A DNA stretch of 64,000 nt from Nitratireductor aestuarii (lineage in GTDB: Bacteria; Pseudomonadota; Alphaproteobacteria; Rhizobiales; Rhizobiaceae): positions 186,001-250,000 of the forward strand of contig NZ_BMIF01000005.1 of NCBI RefSeq assembly GCF_014641695.1. The letters run 5' to 3'. Below, in pieces: positions 7,886 to 16,091 of this stretch. Under the pieces are notes generated by a model that worked only from the letters and a program-made list of their open reading frames with translations, was not told the origin of the DNA and searched no databases. How positions within the stretch are numbered: the stretch's first letter is position 1; each line of letters starts with the position of its first letter. Both the position numbers and the translations under genes were made by a program.

Positions 7886-8632
7886 ATGAAGACTGGCCCA
7901 TCGTCTCACATGGCAAAGAAAACACGCTTCTCCGCATATGGCAGTTTACACGAACAGGTTCGGCAGGATCTGCTCGACCGCATCCTCGCCGGGGAGTATC
8001 GTTACGGCGACCGGTTGCCGCCGGAAGACGAGCTTTGCCAATACTATGGCGTGAGCCGGATCACGGTGCGCCGGGCGGTTTCCGAGCTTGCGGCACAGTT
8101 CATCGTCGTGCGGCGCAGGGGCGTTGGCACGGAAGTCACCTTTCGCAGTTCCAACCGCCGCGTGTTCCGGCTGTCCGGCTTCTTTGAGAACAACTCGCTC
8201 TTCCAGCACGACCTGCATTTCGAGAAGACCATCGAGGCGGATGAGAATCTGGCGAAGATTTTCGATTGTCCCGTCGGCACACCCGTCGTTCACCGCCGTG
8301 TGGTGACCCACCTCGACAAGAAGCGTTTCACGCTCGCCGAGATCTATTCGCGCGGCGATTCCAAGAACTGGTCGCTGGGCCATCGCATCGAGCGGGCTGA
8401 GCAGGAAATTACCGCCGAACTCGCCGACGAGACCGTATTCGAATGCCTCGGACTTGCCGTCGGAACGCCGATGCTTGCGGCCCGGCGGACCTACTACACG
8501 GCCGGCAATGAACGCGTGCGCTACCTCTATTCGCGCTACCATCCGGAAAACTACCGCTTCCTGGTGGATTTGCAGCCCGGCAGCGGCCAGCCGATGTTCG
8601 AAAGCAACATCACGCCGCCCGACATGCGGTAG
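7886..8632 (+). CDS. GntR family transcriptional regulator, HutC/UTRA type
   Basis: A 248-aa DNA-binding regulator. Residues ~20-83 form the GntR winged helix (LHEQVRQDLLDRILAGEYRYGDRLPPEDEL, then YGVSRITVRRAVSELAAQ and the wing RRRGVGTEV). Residues ~95-240 match the UTRA effector-binding domain (paired VGTPVVHRRV and VGTPMLAARRTYY segments, RYLYSRYHPENYRF). HutC-type proteins are usually repressors released by a pathway metabolite. No strong ribosome site is seen, and a second ATG at 7910 could be the true start. It stands alone between operon A (leftward) and the acyl-CoA dehydrogenase unit (rightward). It is the only regulator in the first 21 kb, so it is the natural owner of the five AT-rich sites around it. 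Confidence 0.92.
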   Translation: MKTGPSSHMAKKTRFSAYGSLHEQVRQDLLDRILAGEYRYGDRLPPEDELCQYYGVSRITVRRAVSELAAQFIVVRRRGVGTEVTFRSSNRRVFRLSGFFENNSLFQHDLHFEKTIEADENLAKIFDCPVGTPVVHRRVVTHLDKKRFTLAEIYSRGDSKNWSLGHRIERAEQEITAELADETVFECLGLAVGTPMLAARRTYYTAGNERVRYLYSRYHPENYRFLVDLQPGSGQPMFESNITPPDMR

Positions 8633-8814
8633 CCAGCGGCGGCGCTTATTCGCCCCCACATTTCAACAGTGAGCGGGCACTGCAGCGCACCCATGCAGAC
8701 GTAGACCCTGCCGCCAATCGGCAGACCACGTGTCCTGCGGATTCACCTTGAACATGCGCCATCCACGGCCCGGCCTTGCGAGACGGCCCGCTTGACGCAT
8801 GCTCAAAATGCGTA

Positions 8815-8838
8815 GATATAATGTTATAATGATATTTC
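8815..8838. promoter_or_regulatory. Putative GntR-regulator operator, site 4 (acyl-CoA dehydrogenase promoter)
   Basis: GATATAATGTTATAATGATA plus TTTC. Its reverse strand carries the exact 18-base core ATATCATTATAACATTAT found at site 1. It lies 65 bp before the ATG at 8903. The rest of the 270-bp gap 8633-8902 contains an imperfect 11-bp inverted repeat (8748-8758 with 8796-8806) of unknown role. Confidence 0.7.
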
Positions 8839-8902
8839 ATTTGATGGATAGCTTGCCTGAGCCTCATATGGCTTGAGCCGCCACGCACCGGGAGGAGAGA
8901 GG

Positions 8903-10063
8903 ATGGATTTCCAGCTGACGCACGAGCAGAAGATGCTCCAGGAGTCGATCAAGAAGATGGTCGATCGGGATATCAATCCCATCCTCAGGGCCCATGATCC
9001 CGACAAGCCGCTCACGCGGGAAGCGACCAGACAGATACTGGATATCTGCCAGCCCTTTGGCTTCACCGGGCTGAGACTGCCGGAGGAGGCAGGCGGCGTG
9101 GGCGTCAACGCACTGACCTTCGGCCTGATGAAGGAGATGCTTCCGCCGGTTGTGTCGTTCATCTGCGGCGGGCAGGAGACGACCGCCGTCCGCATTTACT
9201 ATGGCGGCACACCGGAACAGCGGGAGCGCTACATCCCTGCGATCCTCAAGGGCGACAAGCTCGGCAGCACTGGTTCGACGGAACCCAATTCCGGTTCAGA
9301 CCCGCGTGCCATCCGCACCCGTGCGATCCGGGACGGCGACCATATGGTCATCAACGGCCAGAAGGTCTGGGCGTCGAATGCAGCCATCTGCGATTTCATG
9401 CTGGTGATCGCCAATGCGAGCGAAGATCCGAAGGGCCCGAGCAAGCTCATCCGTATCATTGCCGACAAGGAGGATGCGCCGTTCGTTACCCGCAAGACGC
9501 CGACGCTGGGCTTCAAGCAGGGCAATCTTGGCGAGGCATTCTTCGACAACTATCGTGCGCCCATCCGCAATGTTGTTGGCGGAGAGGACGACGCAAGCGC
9601 CCAGAAGGTGATGCACCAGACGTGGCTTGTCCAGCGCCCCATGATGGGCCTGCTTGCCGTCAACATGGCGCAGAAGGCGCTCGACTCCGCGGTTCAGTAT
9701 TCCCGTGAGCGCGTGATGTTCGGGCGCAAGATCGGCGGCTTCCAGCTGGTGCAGCAGCTGCTGTCGGAAATCTCCACAGCGGTGACGACGAGCCGCCTGC
9801 TCTGCTACTATGCACTTGATTGCATCGACAAGGACATCAACGCCAACCAGCTGAGCGCAATGGCAAAACGTTACTCTATCGCCGCCTGCCAGAAGGCCAT
9901 TTCACTGGCCATGGAGGTGCATGGCGCCATGGGCATCAGCACGGAACTCGGTCTGGAAGAGCTTTACCGGGACGTTCGCATGCTGCCGATTCCGGACGGC
10001 ACCAACCAGATCCTCACACTGATCGAGGGCCGCGAACTGACCGGCATCTCGGCCATCCGCTAA
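8903..10063 (+). CDS. Acyl-CoA dehydrogenase family protein
   Basis: FAD-dependent acyl-CoA dehydrogenase of 386 aa that would introduce an alpha,beta double bond into a pathway acyl-CoA. The start at 8903 follows GGAGGAGAGAGG. Seen are the N-terminal helices, the FAD-binding STEPNSGSDP and KVWASNA segments, QYSRERVMFGRKIGGFQ, and the C-terminal VHGAMGISTE-LEELYRDVRMLPIPDGTNQI. In the usual C-terminal position of the catalytic base (E in YEGTNEI) this protein has aspartate (PDGTNQI), which could mean altered chemistry or a base placed elsewhere. It is followed 12 bp later by the LigI-like gene, with which it forms a two-gene operon behind operator site 4. Confidence 0.9.
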   Translation: MDFQLTHEQKMLQESIKKMVDRDINPILRAHDPDKPLTREATRQILDICQPFGFTGLRLPEEAGGVGVNALTFGLMKEMLPPVVSFICGGQETTAVRIYYGGTPEQRERYIPAILKGDKLGSTGSTEPNSGSDPRAIRTRAIRDGDHMVINGQKVWASNAAICDFMLVIANASEDPKGPSKLIRIIADKEDAPFVTRKTPTLGFKQGNLGEAFFDNYRAPIRNVVGGEDDASAQKVMHQTWLVQRPMMGLLAVNMAQKALDSAVQYSRERVMFGRKIGGFQLVQQLLSEISTAVTTSRLLCYYALDCIDKDINANQLSAMAKRYSIAACQKAISLAMEVHGAMGISTELGLEELYRDVRMLPIPDGTNQILTLIEGRELTGISAIR

Positions 10064-10075
10064 TAGGGGAAACGA

Positions 10076-10939
10076 ATGGTCACGCCGGGTTATATTCCAC
10101 CGCATCCCTCTCCTTCCAGGCCGAAGGCCCAGTTGCCGGCAGGCAGCTGCGACAGCCATTGCCACATCTTCGGCCCCGGAGACCGGTACCCTTACTCCCC
10201 GAAGTCGAGCTACATCCCGCCCGACGCACCTGCCGAGGCCCTGGAAGCGCTGCATGCCCATCTGGGCTTCGAGCGCGCCGTACTGGTGCAGGCGAGCTGC
10301 CACGGTACGGACAATTCGGCCATGGTCGACGCGCTGCGCACGCGCGATCATTGGAAGGGCATCGCTATTCTCAGTGGTCAGGAGACGGACGATCAGCTTG
10401 CCGAGATGAACGAGGTCGGCGTGCGCGGCGTGCGGTTCAATTTCGTGCCGCGTCTCAAGGCTGCCCAACCGTTAGACGAGTGCCGCGCCATCCTCGACCG
10501 CGTGAAGAAGTTCGGCTGGCACATGGTGGTCTATTTCGAGCCTGACGCACTCCCCGGCATAACGCCTTTCCTGAAGGAGGTCCCCGTTCCCGTGGCGATC
10601 GACCACATGGGTTTGATGCCTGTCGAGGAAGGCATCAACGGAGAATCTTTCGGGCGTCTGGCCGAGCTGCTTCAGGACGACAAGTTCTGGGTGAAGATCA
10701 GCGGAGCCGAGCGCCTGACACGCGCTGGTCCGCCCTACACAGACGTTGATGAGATCGCGCGTGAGCTGCTGCGCATCGCGCCGGACCGCACCCTGTTCGG
10801 CACAGACTGGCCGCATCCGAACATGACGACCCATTCACCCGATGATGGCCAGCTCGTGGACCGGCTGGTCAGCATCTGCGATCAGGCGCAGCTGCAGAAG
10901 GTGCTGATCGATAATCCGACAAGGCTCTACTTCCAGTAG
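10076..10939 (+). CDS. Amidohydrolase-family lactonase, similar to 2-pyrone-4,6-dicarboxylate hydrolase (LigI)
   Basis: A 287-aa TIM-barrel hydrolase of amidohydrolase family 2. Key residues are visible: HxH in DSHCHIFGPG (H28, H30), IDHMG (D176, H177) and GTDWPHPN (D244, H247), plus the early KISGAERL strand. The arrangement and length match LigI-type enzymes that open the lactone ring of 2-pyrone-4,6-dicarboxylate, and related sulfomuconolactone hydrolases. There is no ring-cleavage dioxygenase or protocatechuate pathway nearby, so the true substrate is likely another lactone or cyclic acid generated in this regulon. Second gene after the acyl-CoA dehydrogenase. Its stop lies 5 bp from the end of the convergent PrpD gene. 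Confidence 0.85.
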   Translation: MVTPGYIPPHPSPSRPKAQLPAGSCDSHCHIFGPGDRYPYSPKSSYIPPDAPAEALEALHAHLGFERAVLVQASCHGTDNSAMVDALRTRDHWKGIAILSGQETDDQLAEMNEVGVRGVRFNFVPRLKAAQPLDECRAILDRVKKFGWHMVVYFEPDALPGITPFLKEVPVPVAIDHMGLMPVEEGINGESFGRLAELLQDDKFWVKISGAERLTRAGPPYTDVDEIARELLRIAPDRTLFGTDWPHPNMTTHSPDDGQLVDRLVSICDQAQLQKVLIDNPTRLYFQ

Positions 10940-10944
10940 GTCGG

Positions 10945-12357
10945 CTATTCGCTTTTCGACGGGACCACGAAGGCATTTGCCACATCGTCCAGCCGCTTCA
11001 GCTGGACGATGCCTGACAGCAGGTCGTGCGCCCGTGCCGCGCCGGATTGACCGAGCAAAGGCTCGCACAGCTCGCGAAACTTGGCCGTGACCGTCTCTTC
11101 CGTCGCCGAGTTCGCCATGTCGCCCTTGGCGCCGCCCGCCTCGCCGACGACACGGCGGCCGTCGGCAAGCTCGACCTCGACGGTCGTATGGTGCTCGGAA
11201 GGGTATTTCTTGTAGGCGGCGGTGAACTCATCGCTGGAGACCACCTCCACCTTCGACAGCACGCTGCGGATTACCGGATCGAACAGACGATCAGGCATGA
11301 ACTGCGCCACGCCAGCCGTTCCATCCACGAGCGCAGCAGCCACCGCATAGGGAATGCTGTGGTCCGCACTTTCGCGCGTGGTCGGATTCCAGTGGATCGG
11401 AAGATGGCCAATGAACGAGCGCGCGGATTCGTAGGTGGTCACCGTCACCTTGGTGATTGTCTCCGGATCGCCAATTTCACGATAGGCCTTTTCGGCGGCG
11501 AGGATCGACGAGATGGCAGACGCGCAGGCGGCGCGGGGCTTGATCATCACGTCGTAGAGACGAAGCCTTCCGCCCTTTCGCGGATCGAGCGTCGACATGT
11601 CCAGCTCGCCCTTGGCGATCACCTTTGTCCAGCCCAGCTGGCCCACGAAAGGAAGGCTTGGGCCCTGCATCCCGCCCTTGGCGAGAAGTGCAGCAAATAT
11701 GCCAGCGCGGCCAGCCTCGCCCGCTGCTGCCGCCTTCCACATGGTGAGCGTGTCTCGGCGGGACTGGTTGAGCGGATTGCTTGCCACGGTCACGATCGAA
11801 ATGGCGTTAGCCAGTTCTTCAGGCGACAGCCGCAGAAGCTTTCCGGCACCGACGGCTACGGCAATGCCTGCGATTGCGGACTGGTCGAAACCGTTGATCC
11901 TTGCCCGATCCGCGATGTGCAGGAACACCTGGTAGGCCACGATGATCGCAGTCAGAAATTCCGCGCCCGATGCACCGGCATGTTCCGCAACGTTGAAGAG
12001 CGGCAGCAGAACATCGCTCGGATGGTTGCCGCCGCCGATAGGCGGGAAATAGACGTCGTTCTGCTCCGCCTCACGCGAAGTCGTGGCATTGAAGAAGGCT
12101 GCAAGATCCGGCTGCGCCTTGAGGCGCGTGCCGAGCAGCGATGCACCGGATGATACAGCGAGCCCCTGCACGACGCTCAGCGCCCTCTGGCTCGCTTCCG
12201 ACTCGTATCCCGCCATGAAAGACGCGAAGGTATCGATGACATGGAGCGTGCAGCGCTCGATGTGGGCGTGGCCCAGATCATCGAAGCTGAAGCTCGTGGC
12301 GAACTCCACAAGTGCAGCCTGAACCTCATCGATCCGCGGATCTTCCTGCACCTGCAT
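10945..12357 (-). CDS. MmgE/PrpD family protein
   Basis: A 470-aa member of the 2-methylcitrate dehydratase/cis-aconitate decarboxylase/isomerase superfamily. Recognisable segments are the N-terminal helical domain (CTLHVIDTFASFMAGYESEASQRAL), the NATTSREAEQNDVYFPPIGGGNHPSD active-site region, NPLNQSRRDTLTMWKAAAAGEAGRAG (the usual K-x-x-AAG), and the C-terminal lid (HSIPYAVAAALVDG). The family acts on tricarboxylic and branched dicarboxylic acids and their lactones. It is the last gene of operon B, behind a GGGGAGAG ribosome site, 18 bp after the dehydrogenase gene. A dehydration, hydration or decarboxylation step on a di- or tricarboxylate is likely. The exact substrate is unknown. Confidence 0.9.
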   Translation of the reverse strand: MQVQEDPRIDEVQAALVEFATSFSFDDLGHAHIERCTLHVIDTFASFMAGYESEASQRALSVVQGLAVSSGASLLGTRLKAQPDLAAFFNATTSREAEQNDVYFPPIGGGNHPSDVLLPLFNVAEHAGASGAEFLTAIIVAYQVFLHIADRARINGFDQSAIAGIAVAVGAGKLLRLSPEELANAISIVTVASNPLNQSRRDTLTMWKAAAAGEAGRAGIFAALLAKGGMQGPSLPFVGQLGWTKVIAKGELDMSTLDPRKGGRLRLYDVMIKPRAACASAISSILAAEKAYREIGDPETITKVTVTTYESARSFIGHLPIHWNPTTRESADHSIPYAVAAALVDGTAGVAQFMPDRLFDPVIRSVLSKVEVVSSDEFTAAYKKYPSEHHTTVEVELADGRRVVGEAGGAKGDMANSATEETVTAKFRELCEPLLGQSGAARAHDLLSGIVQLKRLDDVANAFVVPSKSE

Positions 12358-12375
12358 CAGCTCTCCCCCTGTCGT

Positions 12376-13275
12376 CTATCGCTGCTTGACCTGCACGCCA
12401 CCGGCCAGCGCTTCCATATACTCGATCACCCGCAGGAGTTCGCGATCATAGCCGTTTTCGATCGCCTCGCGGAACACGCCGAGCGCTTCCTTGGCCATCC
12501 AGATAGGCGTCTGAAGCCCCTGCGACTCCTCGATGTAGAGGCTGAGGTCCTTGACGCCTGTCTCGATATGACCGCCGAAGGTCCGCGGCAGCACCCGTTG
12601 GGGGATCTTTTCAAGCGTCGCCGAATTGCGCCCGGTGCTGACATTGATGATGTCGAGCAGCTGTTTTGGATCAAGACCAGCCTTGGCGCCCAACACCATG
12701 CCTTCCAGGGCGGCGATCAAACCGGTCATGGACAGCATGTTGTTGATGATCTTGGCCGTTTGGGCGGGACCAGGATGGTCGGCAACGACGAAGAGATGGC
12801 TGGAATAGGCTTCCGCCACCGGCTTGAACCTGGCGATTGCATCATCCGCTCCAGCCAGGATGGTCGAAAGCGTGCCCTTCTGAGCGCCGGCCTGTCCGCC
12901 ACTGATCGGGCCATCGATTGTCGCAATGCCGCGCTCCATCAGCCGGTCCGCGATATCGCGTATCGCTGCCGTCCCCACTGTGCCGGTTTCGACGTAGATC
13001 TGGATCGCCTCGCCCTCGATCAGCCCACCTGCTCCACAGGCGACATCTTGCGCCATCTCGATCGTAGGCAGGCAGGAGATGACGATCGTCGCCCTGTCGG
13101 CAAGGTCCTTTGCCGAAGACGCGATCTCCACGCCCGCTGCCCGGAACGGTGCGCATCTCTCTTCCGAAATGTCGTGGACGATGAGCGGAAAGCCGGCGTT
13201 GCGGATGCACTCCGCCATGCCAGCCCCCATCATGCCAAGCCCGATGAAGCCAATCCGCTCGCCATTCTCAGGCAT
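12376..13275 (-). CDS. NAD(P)-dependent beta-hydroxyacid dehydrogenase (3-hydroxyisobutyrate dehydrogenase family)
   Basis: A 299-aa oxidoreductase. The N-terminal Rossmann motif GFIGLGMMGAGMA (about 9-21) is followed by the substrate motif DGPISGGQAGAQKG (about 121-134) and the catalytic lysine in AKIINNML (about 175). The C-terminal helices (AKAGLDPKQLLDIIN, GVKDLSLYIEESQ) are complete. The family oxidises 3-hydroxyisobutyrate, tartronate semialdehyde and similar beta-hydroxyacids to semialdehydes or ketones. In operon B it lies between a DUF35 gene (1-bp gap) and MmgE/PrpD, so it could oxidise a hydroxyacid made by the PrpD-like enzyme. Confidence 0.9.
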   Translation of the reverse strand: MPENGERIGFIGLGMMGAGMAECIRNAGFPLIVHDISEERCAPFRAAGVEIASSAKDLADRATIVISCLPTIEMAQDVACGAGGLIEGEAIQIYVETGTVGTAAIRDIADRLMERGIATIDGPISGGQAGAQKGTLSTILAGADDAIARFKPVAEAYSSHLFVVADHPGPAQTAKIINNMLSMTGLIAALEGMVLGAKAGLDPKQLLDIINVSTGRNSATLEKIPQRVLPRTFGGHIETGVKDLSLYIEESQGLQTPIWMAKEALGVFREAIENGYDRELLRVIEYMEALAGGVQVKQR

Positions 13276-13276
13276 G

Positions 13277-13681
13277 CTAGGCCGCCTTTTCCGGCAACAC
13301 GAACTTCGGCAGCCGATAGCCGTCAGGATGCGTGGCGTAGGAAAGGGTCAGCTTCGTATCAAGCTTGAGCTTTCCGACATCCTCATTGTCGAAGTGCGTG
13401 ATCAGGATCGGGCCCTCGTCAAGCTGCACGACAACAACGCTGTATGGAGCCGGATAGGCTTCCAGATACTGGCGATGGATCGTCGTCCAGGAAAGCACCT
13501 TTCCCTTGCCGGAGATTGCCTTCCACTCGGCCTGGATAGACAGGCAGTTGGGACAGCATGCGCCGGGCGGATAACGGTAGGTGGAGCAGGCGGAGCAGCA
13601 TTGCATCCGCAGTTCGCCAGCCTGGGCGGATTCCCAGAAGGGCTCGTCAAACATGGAGAAATGGGTGGGTTGAGAAGCCAT
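13277..13681 (-). CDS. Zn-ribbon domain-containing OB-fold protein (DUF35)
   Basis: A 134-aa DUF35 protein with an intact rubredoxin-like zinc ribbon (MQCCSACSTYRYPPGACCPNC, about 27-46 giving two Cys pairs) followed by the OB-fold (WKAISGKGKVLSWTTIHRQ, PYSVVVVQLDEGPILITHF). The ATG at 13681 overlaps the stop of the thiolase-like gene (TGATG), so the two are translationally coupled. Unlike the two DUF35 proteins of operon A it keeps its zinc ligands. Such proteins bind the acyl-CoA and activate a thiolase-like partner, as in the Ltp2-ChsH2 aldolase. Confidence 0.92.
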   Translation of the reverse strand: MASQPTHFSMFDEPFWESAQAGELRMQCCSACSTYRYPPGACCPNCLSIQAEWKAISGKGKVLSWTTIHRQYLEAYPAPYSVVVVQLDEGPILITHFDNEDVGKLKLDTKLTLSYATHPDGYRLPKFVLPEKAA

Positions 13682-14847
13682 CAATCAACTCCATAGATGA
13701 TCGAGAAGACCTTGCCGACAACGTCGGAAATATACTGGACGTTGCGGCAGTTCGGGACCTGGGTGGCAGCGTCGCCGCGGGCCTGACGGACCGCCTCGAT
13801 TTGGTGATTCCAGCCCTGCATGTAGCTCTCGGAGAGGTGCCCGCCCGAGGTGTTGACCGGCATCCCGCCACCCGGACCGATGCCGGTCTCGGCGATATAC
13901 CGGCAGCCTTCGCCGATCTCGCAGAAGCCAAAGCCTTCGAGCGCCACCGGAATATGCGGACTGAAGCTGTCGTAGATCTGCACGGCATCCATGTCGCGCG
14001 GGCCCATGCCGACCGCGTCGTAGACCTGCTTGGAAACGAGCGTGTGACCCGGATGGTAGAAGTCGAGGAGACGGGGCTTCAGCGTCGTTGACTGGTCGTG
14101 CATGTCGGCGCGACCGATGGCGCGGATGTGCACCGGGCGATCGGTGATGCGCTTGGCGCGCTCCTTCTCGGCGATGATCAGCGCCACGCCGCCATCGTTG
14201 ATCAGGCAATAGTCGAAGATGTGCAGGGGCTCCGCGACATAGATCGAGGAGAGATAGTCGTCGATCGTGATCGGCTTGCGCATCACGGCATGGGGATTGC
14301 CGGAAGCCCATTGGCGCTGCGCCACCGCGACCTGGCCGAGATCGGCCTCCGTCGTGCCGTGAAGCTCCATGTAGCGCCGGTACATGAGCGCATAGAGCGC
14401 ACCCTGCGACGTCAGCCCCCAAGGCTCATGATAAACGTAGGAGAGATTGCTGGCCGCACCGAGCGTTCCCGTGCCGCCATACTTGAACCCGGCAGAACGC
14501 TGATTAAAGCCCAGCACCAGAGCGACCACTTCGCAAAGACCGGCCTCGATCGCCATAACGGCGGTCAGCACCGACTGCATGGCATCTGACACGGACGCCC
14601 AGCGCGGATTGATGCCATAGAGCTCGGCCGCTCGTTCAACGGGCGTATAAGGCGCGGTGATCAGCCCGTCGACCTCGCTCTTGTCGATGCCGGCATCCTT
14701 CAGCGCGCGCTGAAGCGCGATCGCGCCGTATCCGTAGGCGTCCGTGGGACGGACGCCTGCCCGCACCGCCTTCTGGTCCTGCGGCCAGTCGGTGTTGCCG
14801 ACGCCGACCACGGACGCAATGTTGTTTGCACTGCGGATGGAGCTCAT
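13681..14847 (-). CDS. Thiolase-like protein, Cys-less (candidate Ltp2-type aldolase)
   Basis: A 388-aa thiolase-fold protein. I place the start at 14847 (MSSIRSANN), which overlaps the stop of the upstream CoA-transferase (TGATG), rather than at the longer 14907 start. The region that normally holds the nucleophilic Cys reads RWASVSDAMQSVLTAV and contains none. Tyrosine motifs resembling those proposed for the Ltp2 aldolase are present: QIYDSFSPHIPVALEGFGFC (about 285-304) and NTSGGHLSESYMQGWN (about 338-353). Together with the coupled zinc-ribbon DUF35 gene this makes a convincing retro-aldolase module. The alternative is a degenerate thiolase with a scaffolding role. Confidence 0.88.
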   Translation of the reverse strand: MSSIRSANNIASVVGVGNTDWPQDQKAVRAGVRPTDAYGYGAIALQRALKDAGIDKSEVDGLITAPYTPVERAAELYGINPRWASVSDAMQSVLTAVMAIEAGLCEVVALVLGFNQRSAGFKYGGTGTLGAASNLSYVYHEPWGLTSQGALYALMYRRYMELHGTTEADLGQVAVAQRQWASGNPHAVMRKPITIDDYLSSIYVAEPLHIFDYCLINDGGVALIIAEKERAKRITDRPVHIRAIGRADMHDQSTTLKPRLLDFYHPGHTLVSKQVYDAVGMGPRDMDAVQIYDSFSPHIPVALEGFGFCEIGEGCRYIAETGIGPGGGMPVNTSGGHLSESYMQGWNHQIEAVRQARGDAATQVPNCRNVQYISDVVGKVFSIIYGVD

Positions 14848-16091
14848 CAGACGAAGGCCTCCAGCTTTTCCAGACGTTCCATTTCCTCGTCCGGAAGGCC
14901 AAGCCATTCGCGGAAGACTTCGTCATTGTGCTGCCCGAGCATGGGCGCCGAGCGGATCTGCGGCGGAGTGGCGGAAAGCTTGTAGGGCGCGGCGTTATAG
15001 ACAACCGGGCCCATCTCCGGATGGTCGACGGTGACGAAAGCCTCGCGTGCCGCAATCTGCGGGTCGAGATCGACCAGATCGCGCGCATTCTGCACCAGGC
15101 CTGCGCGAACGCCGTTCTGCTGCAGGGCTGCGGCCAGTTCTCGGGCGTCCTGGTCGCGCGTCCACGCCTCCATGGCGGCGTTCAATGTGGCTACGTCAGC
15201 CAGACGCCCTTCCCGTGTCGCGAGCTTCGCATCCTTCGCCCAGGATTGATCCGAGGCATAAGAAGCAAGCCTCTGCCATTCGTCATCGGACTCGACGGCA
15301 AGCGCAAGCCATTCGTTGTTGGCAGCTGGATAAACGCCATAGGGAGCATGGACCGCGCTGCCGTTGCCGAGCGGCTTCGGGTTCTGCCGCGACAGGCTGT
15401 AGCCCAGGATGTCAGGACCCAGCAGGTTCATGGTCGATTCAAGCTGCGATACTTCGAGATATTGTCCGAGGCCCGTTCGCTCGCGATGGATCAGCGCTGC
15501 CATGATGGCCGACACGGCATGGCCCGGGTTTACGGAATGATCGGGGAAGTTGGTACCCGGTCCAACCAGCGTTCCATCCTCGTAGGTGGTGAGGCCGAAG
15601 ATACCCGCCAGCACGTTCAGCGTGTGCCCGACGCCACTGAACTCAGCCTGCGGTCCGGCGCTGCCCTGAAGCGGCATGCTGATATAGATGAGGTCGGGGC
15701 GCATGGCCGCGAGTTGCTGATAGCCAAAGCCGAGCTTTTCCAGCACACCGGCGCGAAAATTGTTCGCGACGATGTCCACCGTCGGGATGATACGCTTCAG
15801 TGCCTCGGCCGCTTCCTTCTTCTTCAGGTTGATCGCGATGCTGCGCTTGCCCGAGTTGCGGTTAGTGAAATAGGCGCTGCGGTTGACGCCTTTGACGCCG
15901 CCGGCATAGGGACCCATCGTCCTCGGGAAGTCATAGTGGGTGCTCGTTTCCACCTTGATCACCTCGGCGCCATTGTCGGCAAGAAGCTTCGTCGCAAAGG
16001 GGCCAGCGCCACCAATGGTAAAATCGAGGACACGGATGCCTTCAAGCGCCAGCTTGCCGGGGCGCTTTTCAATGTTGCTCGAACTGCTCAT
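14847..16091 (-). CDS. CaiB/BaiF CoA-transferase, catalytic-type subunit
   Basis: Family III CoA-transferase of 414 aa. Features are the N-terminal LALEGIRVLDFTIGGAGPFATKLLADNGAEVIKVE, NRNSGKRSIAINLKKKEA, and the region with the predicted catalytic aspartate (FPDHSVNPGHAVSAIMAALIHRERTG). The C-terminal domain is complete. It overlaps the upstream CoA-transferase gene by ATGA (16088-16091). The partner lacks the aspartate, so I infer a heterodimer in which this chain carries the acyl-aspartate chemistry, comparable to the two-subunit BbsEF. It would activate the imported carboxylate at the entrance to operon B's pathway. Confidence 0.9.
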   Translation of the reverse strand: MSSSSNIEKRPGKLALEGIRVLDFTIGGAGPFATKLLADNGAEVIKVETSTHYDFPRTMGPYAGGVKGVNRSAYFTNRNSGKRSIAINLKKKEAAEALKRIIPTVDIVANNFRAGVLEKLGFGYQQLAAMRPDLIYISMPLQGSAGPQAEFSGVGHTLNVLAGIFGLTTYEDGTLVGPGTNFPDHSVNPGHAVSAIMAALIHRERTGLGQYLEVSQLESTMNLLGPDILGYSLSRQNPKPLGNGSAVHAPYGVYPAANNEWLALAVESDDEWQRLASYASDQSWAKDAKLATREGRLADVATLNAAMEAWTRDQDARELAAALQQNGVRAGLVQNARDLVDLDPQIAAREAFVTVDHPEMGPVVYNAAPYKLSATPPQIRSAPMLGQHNDEVFREWLGLPDEEMERLEKLEAFV

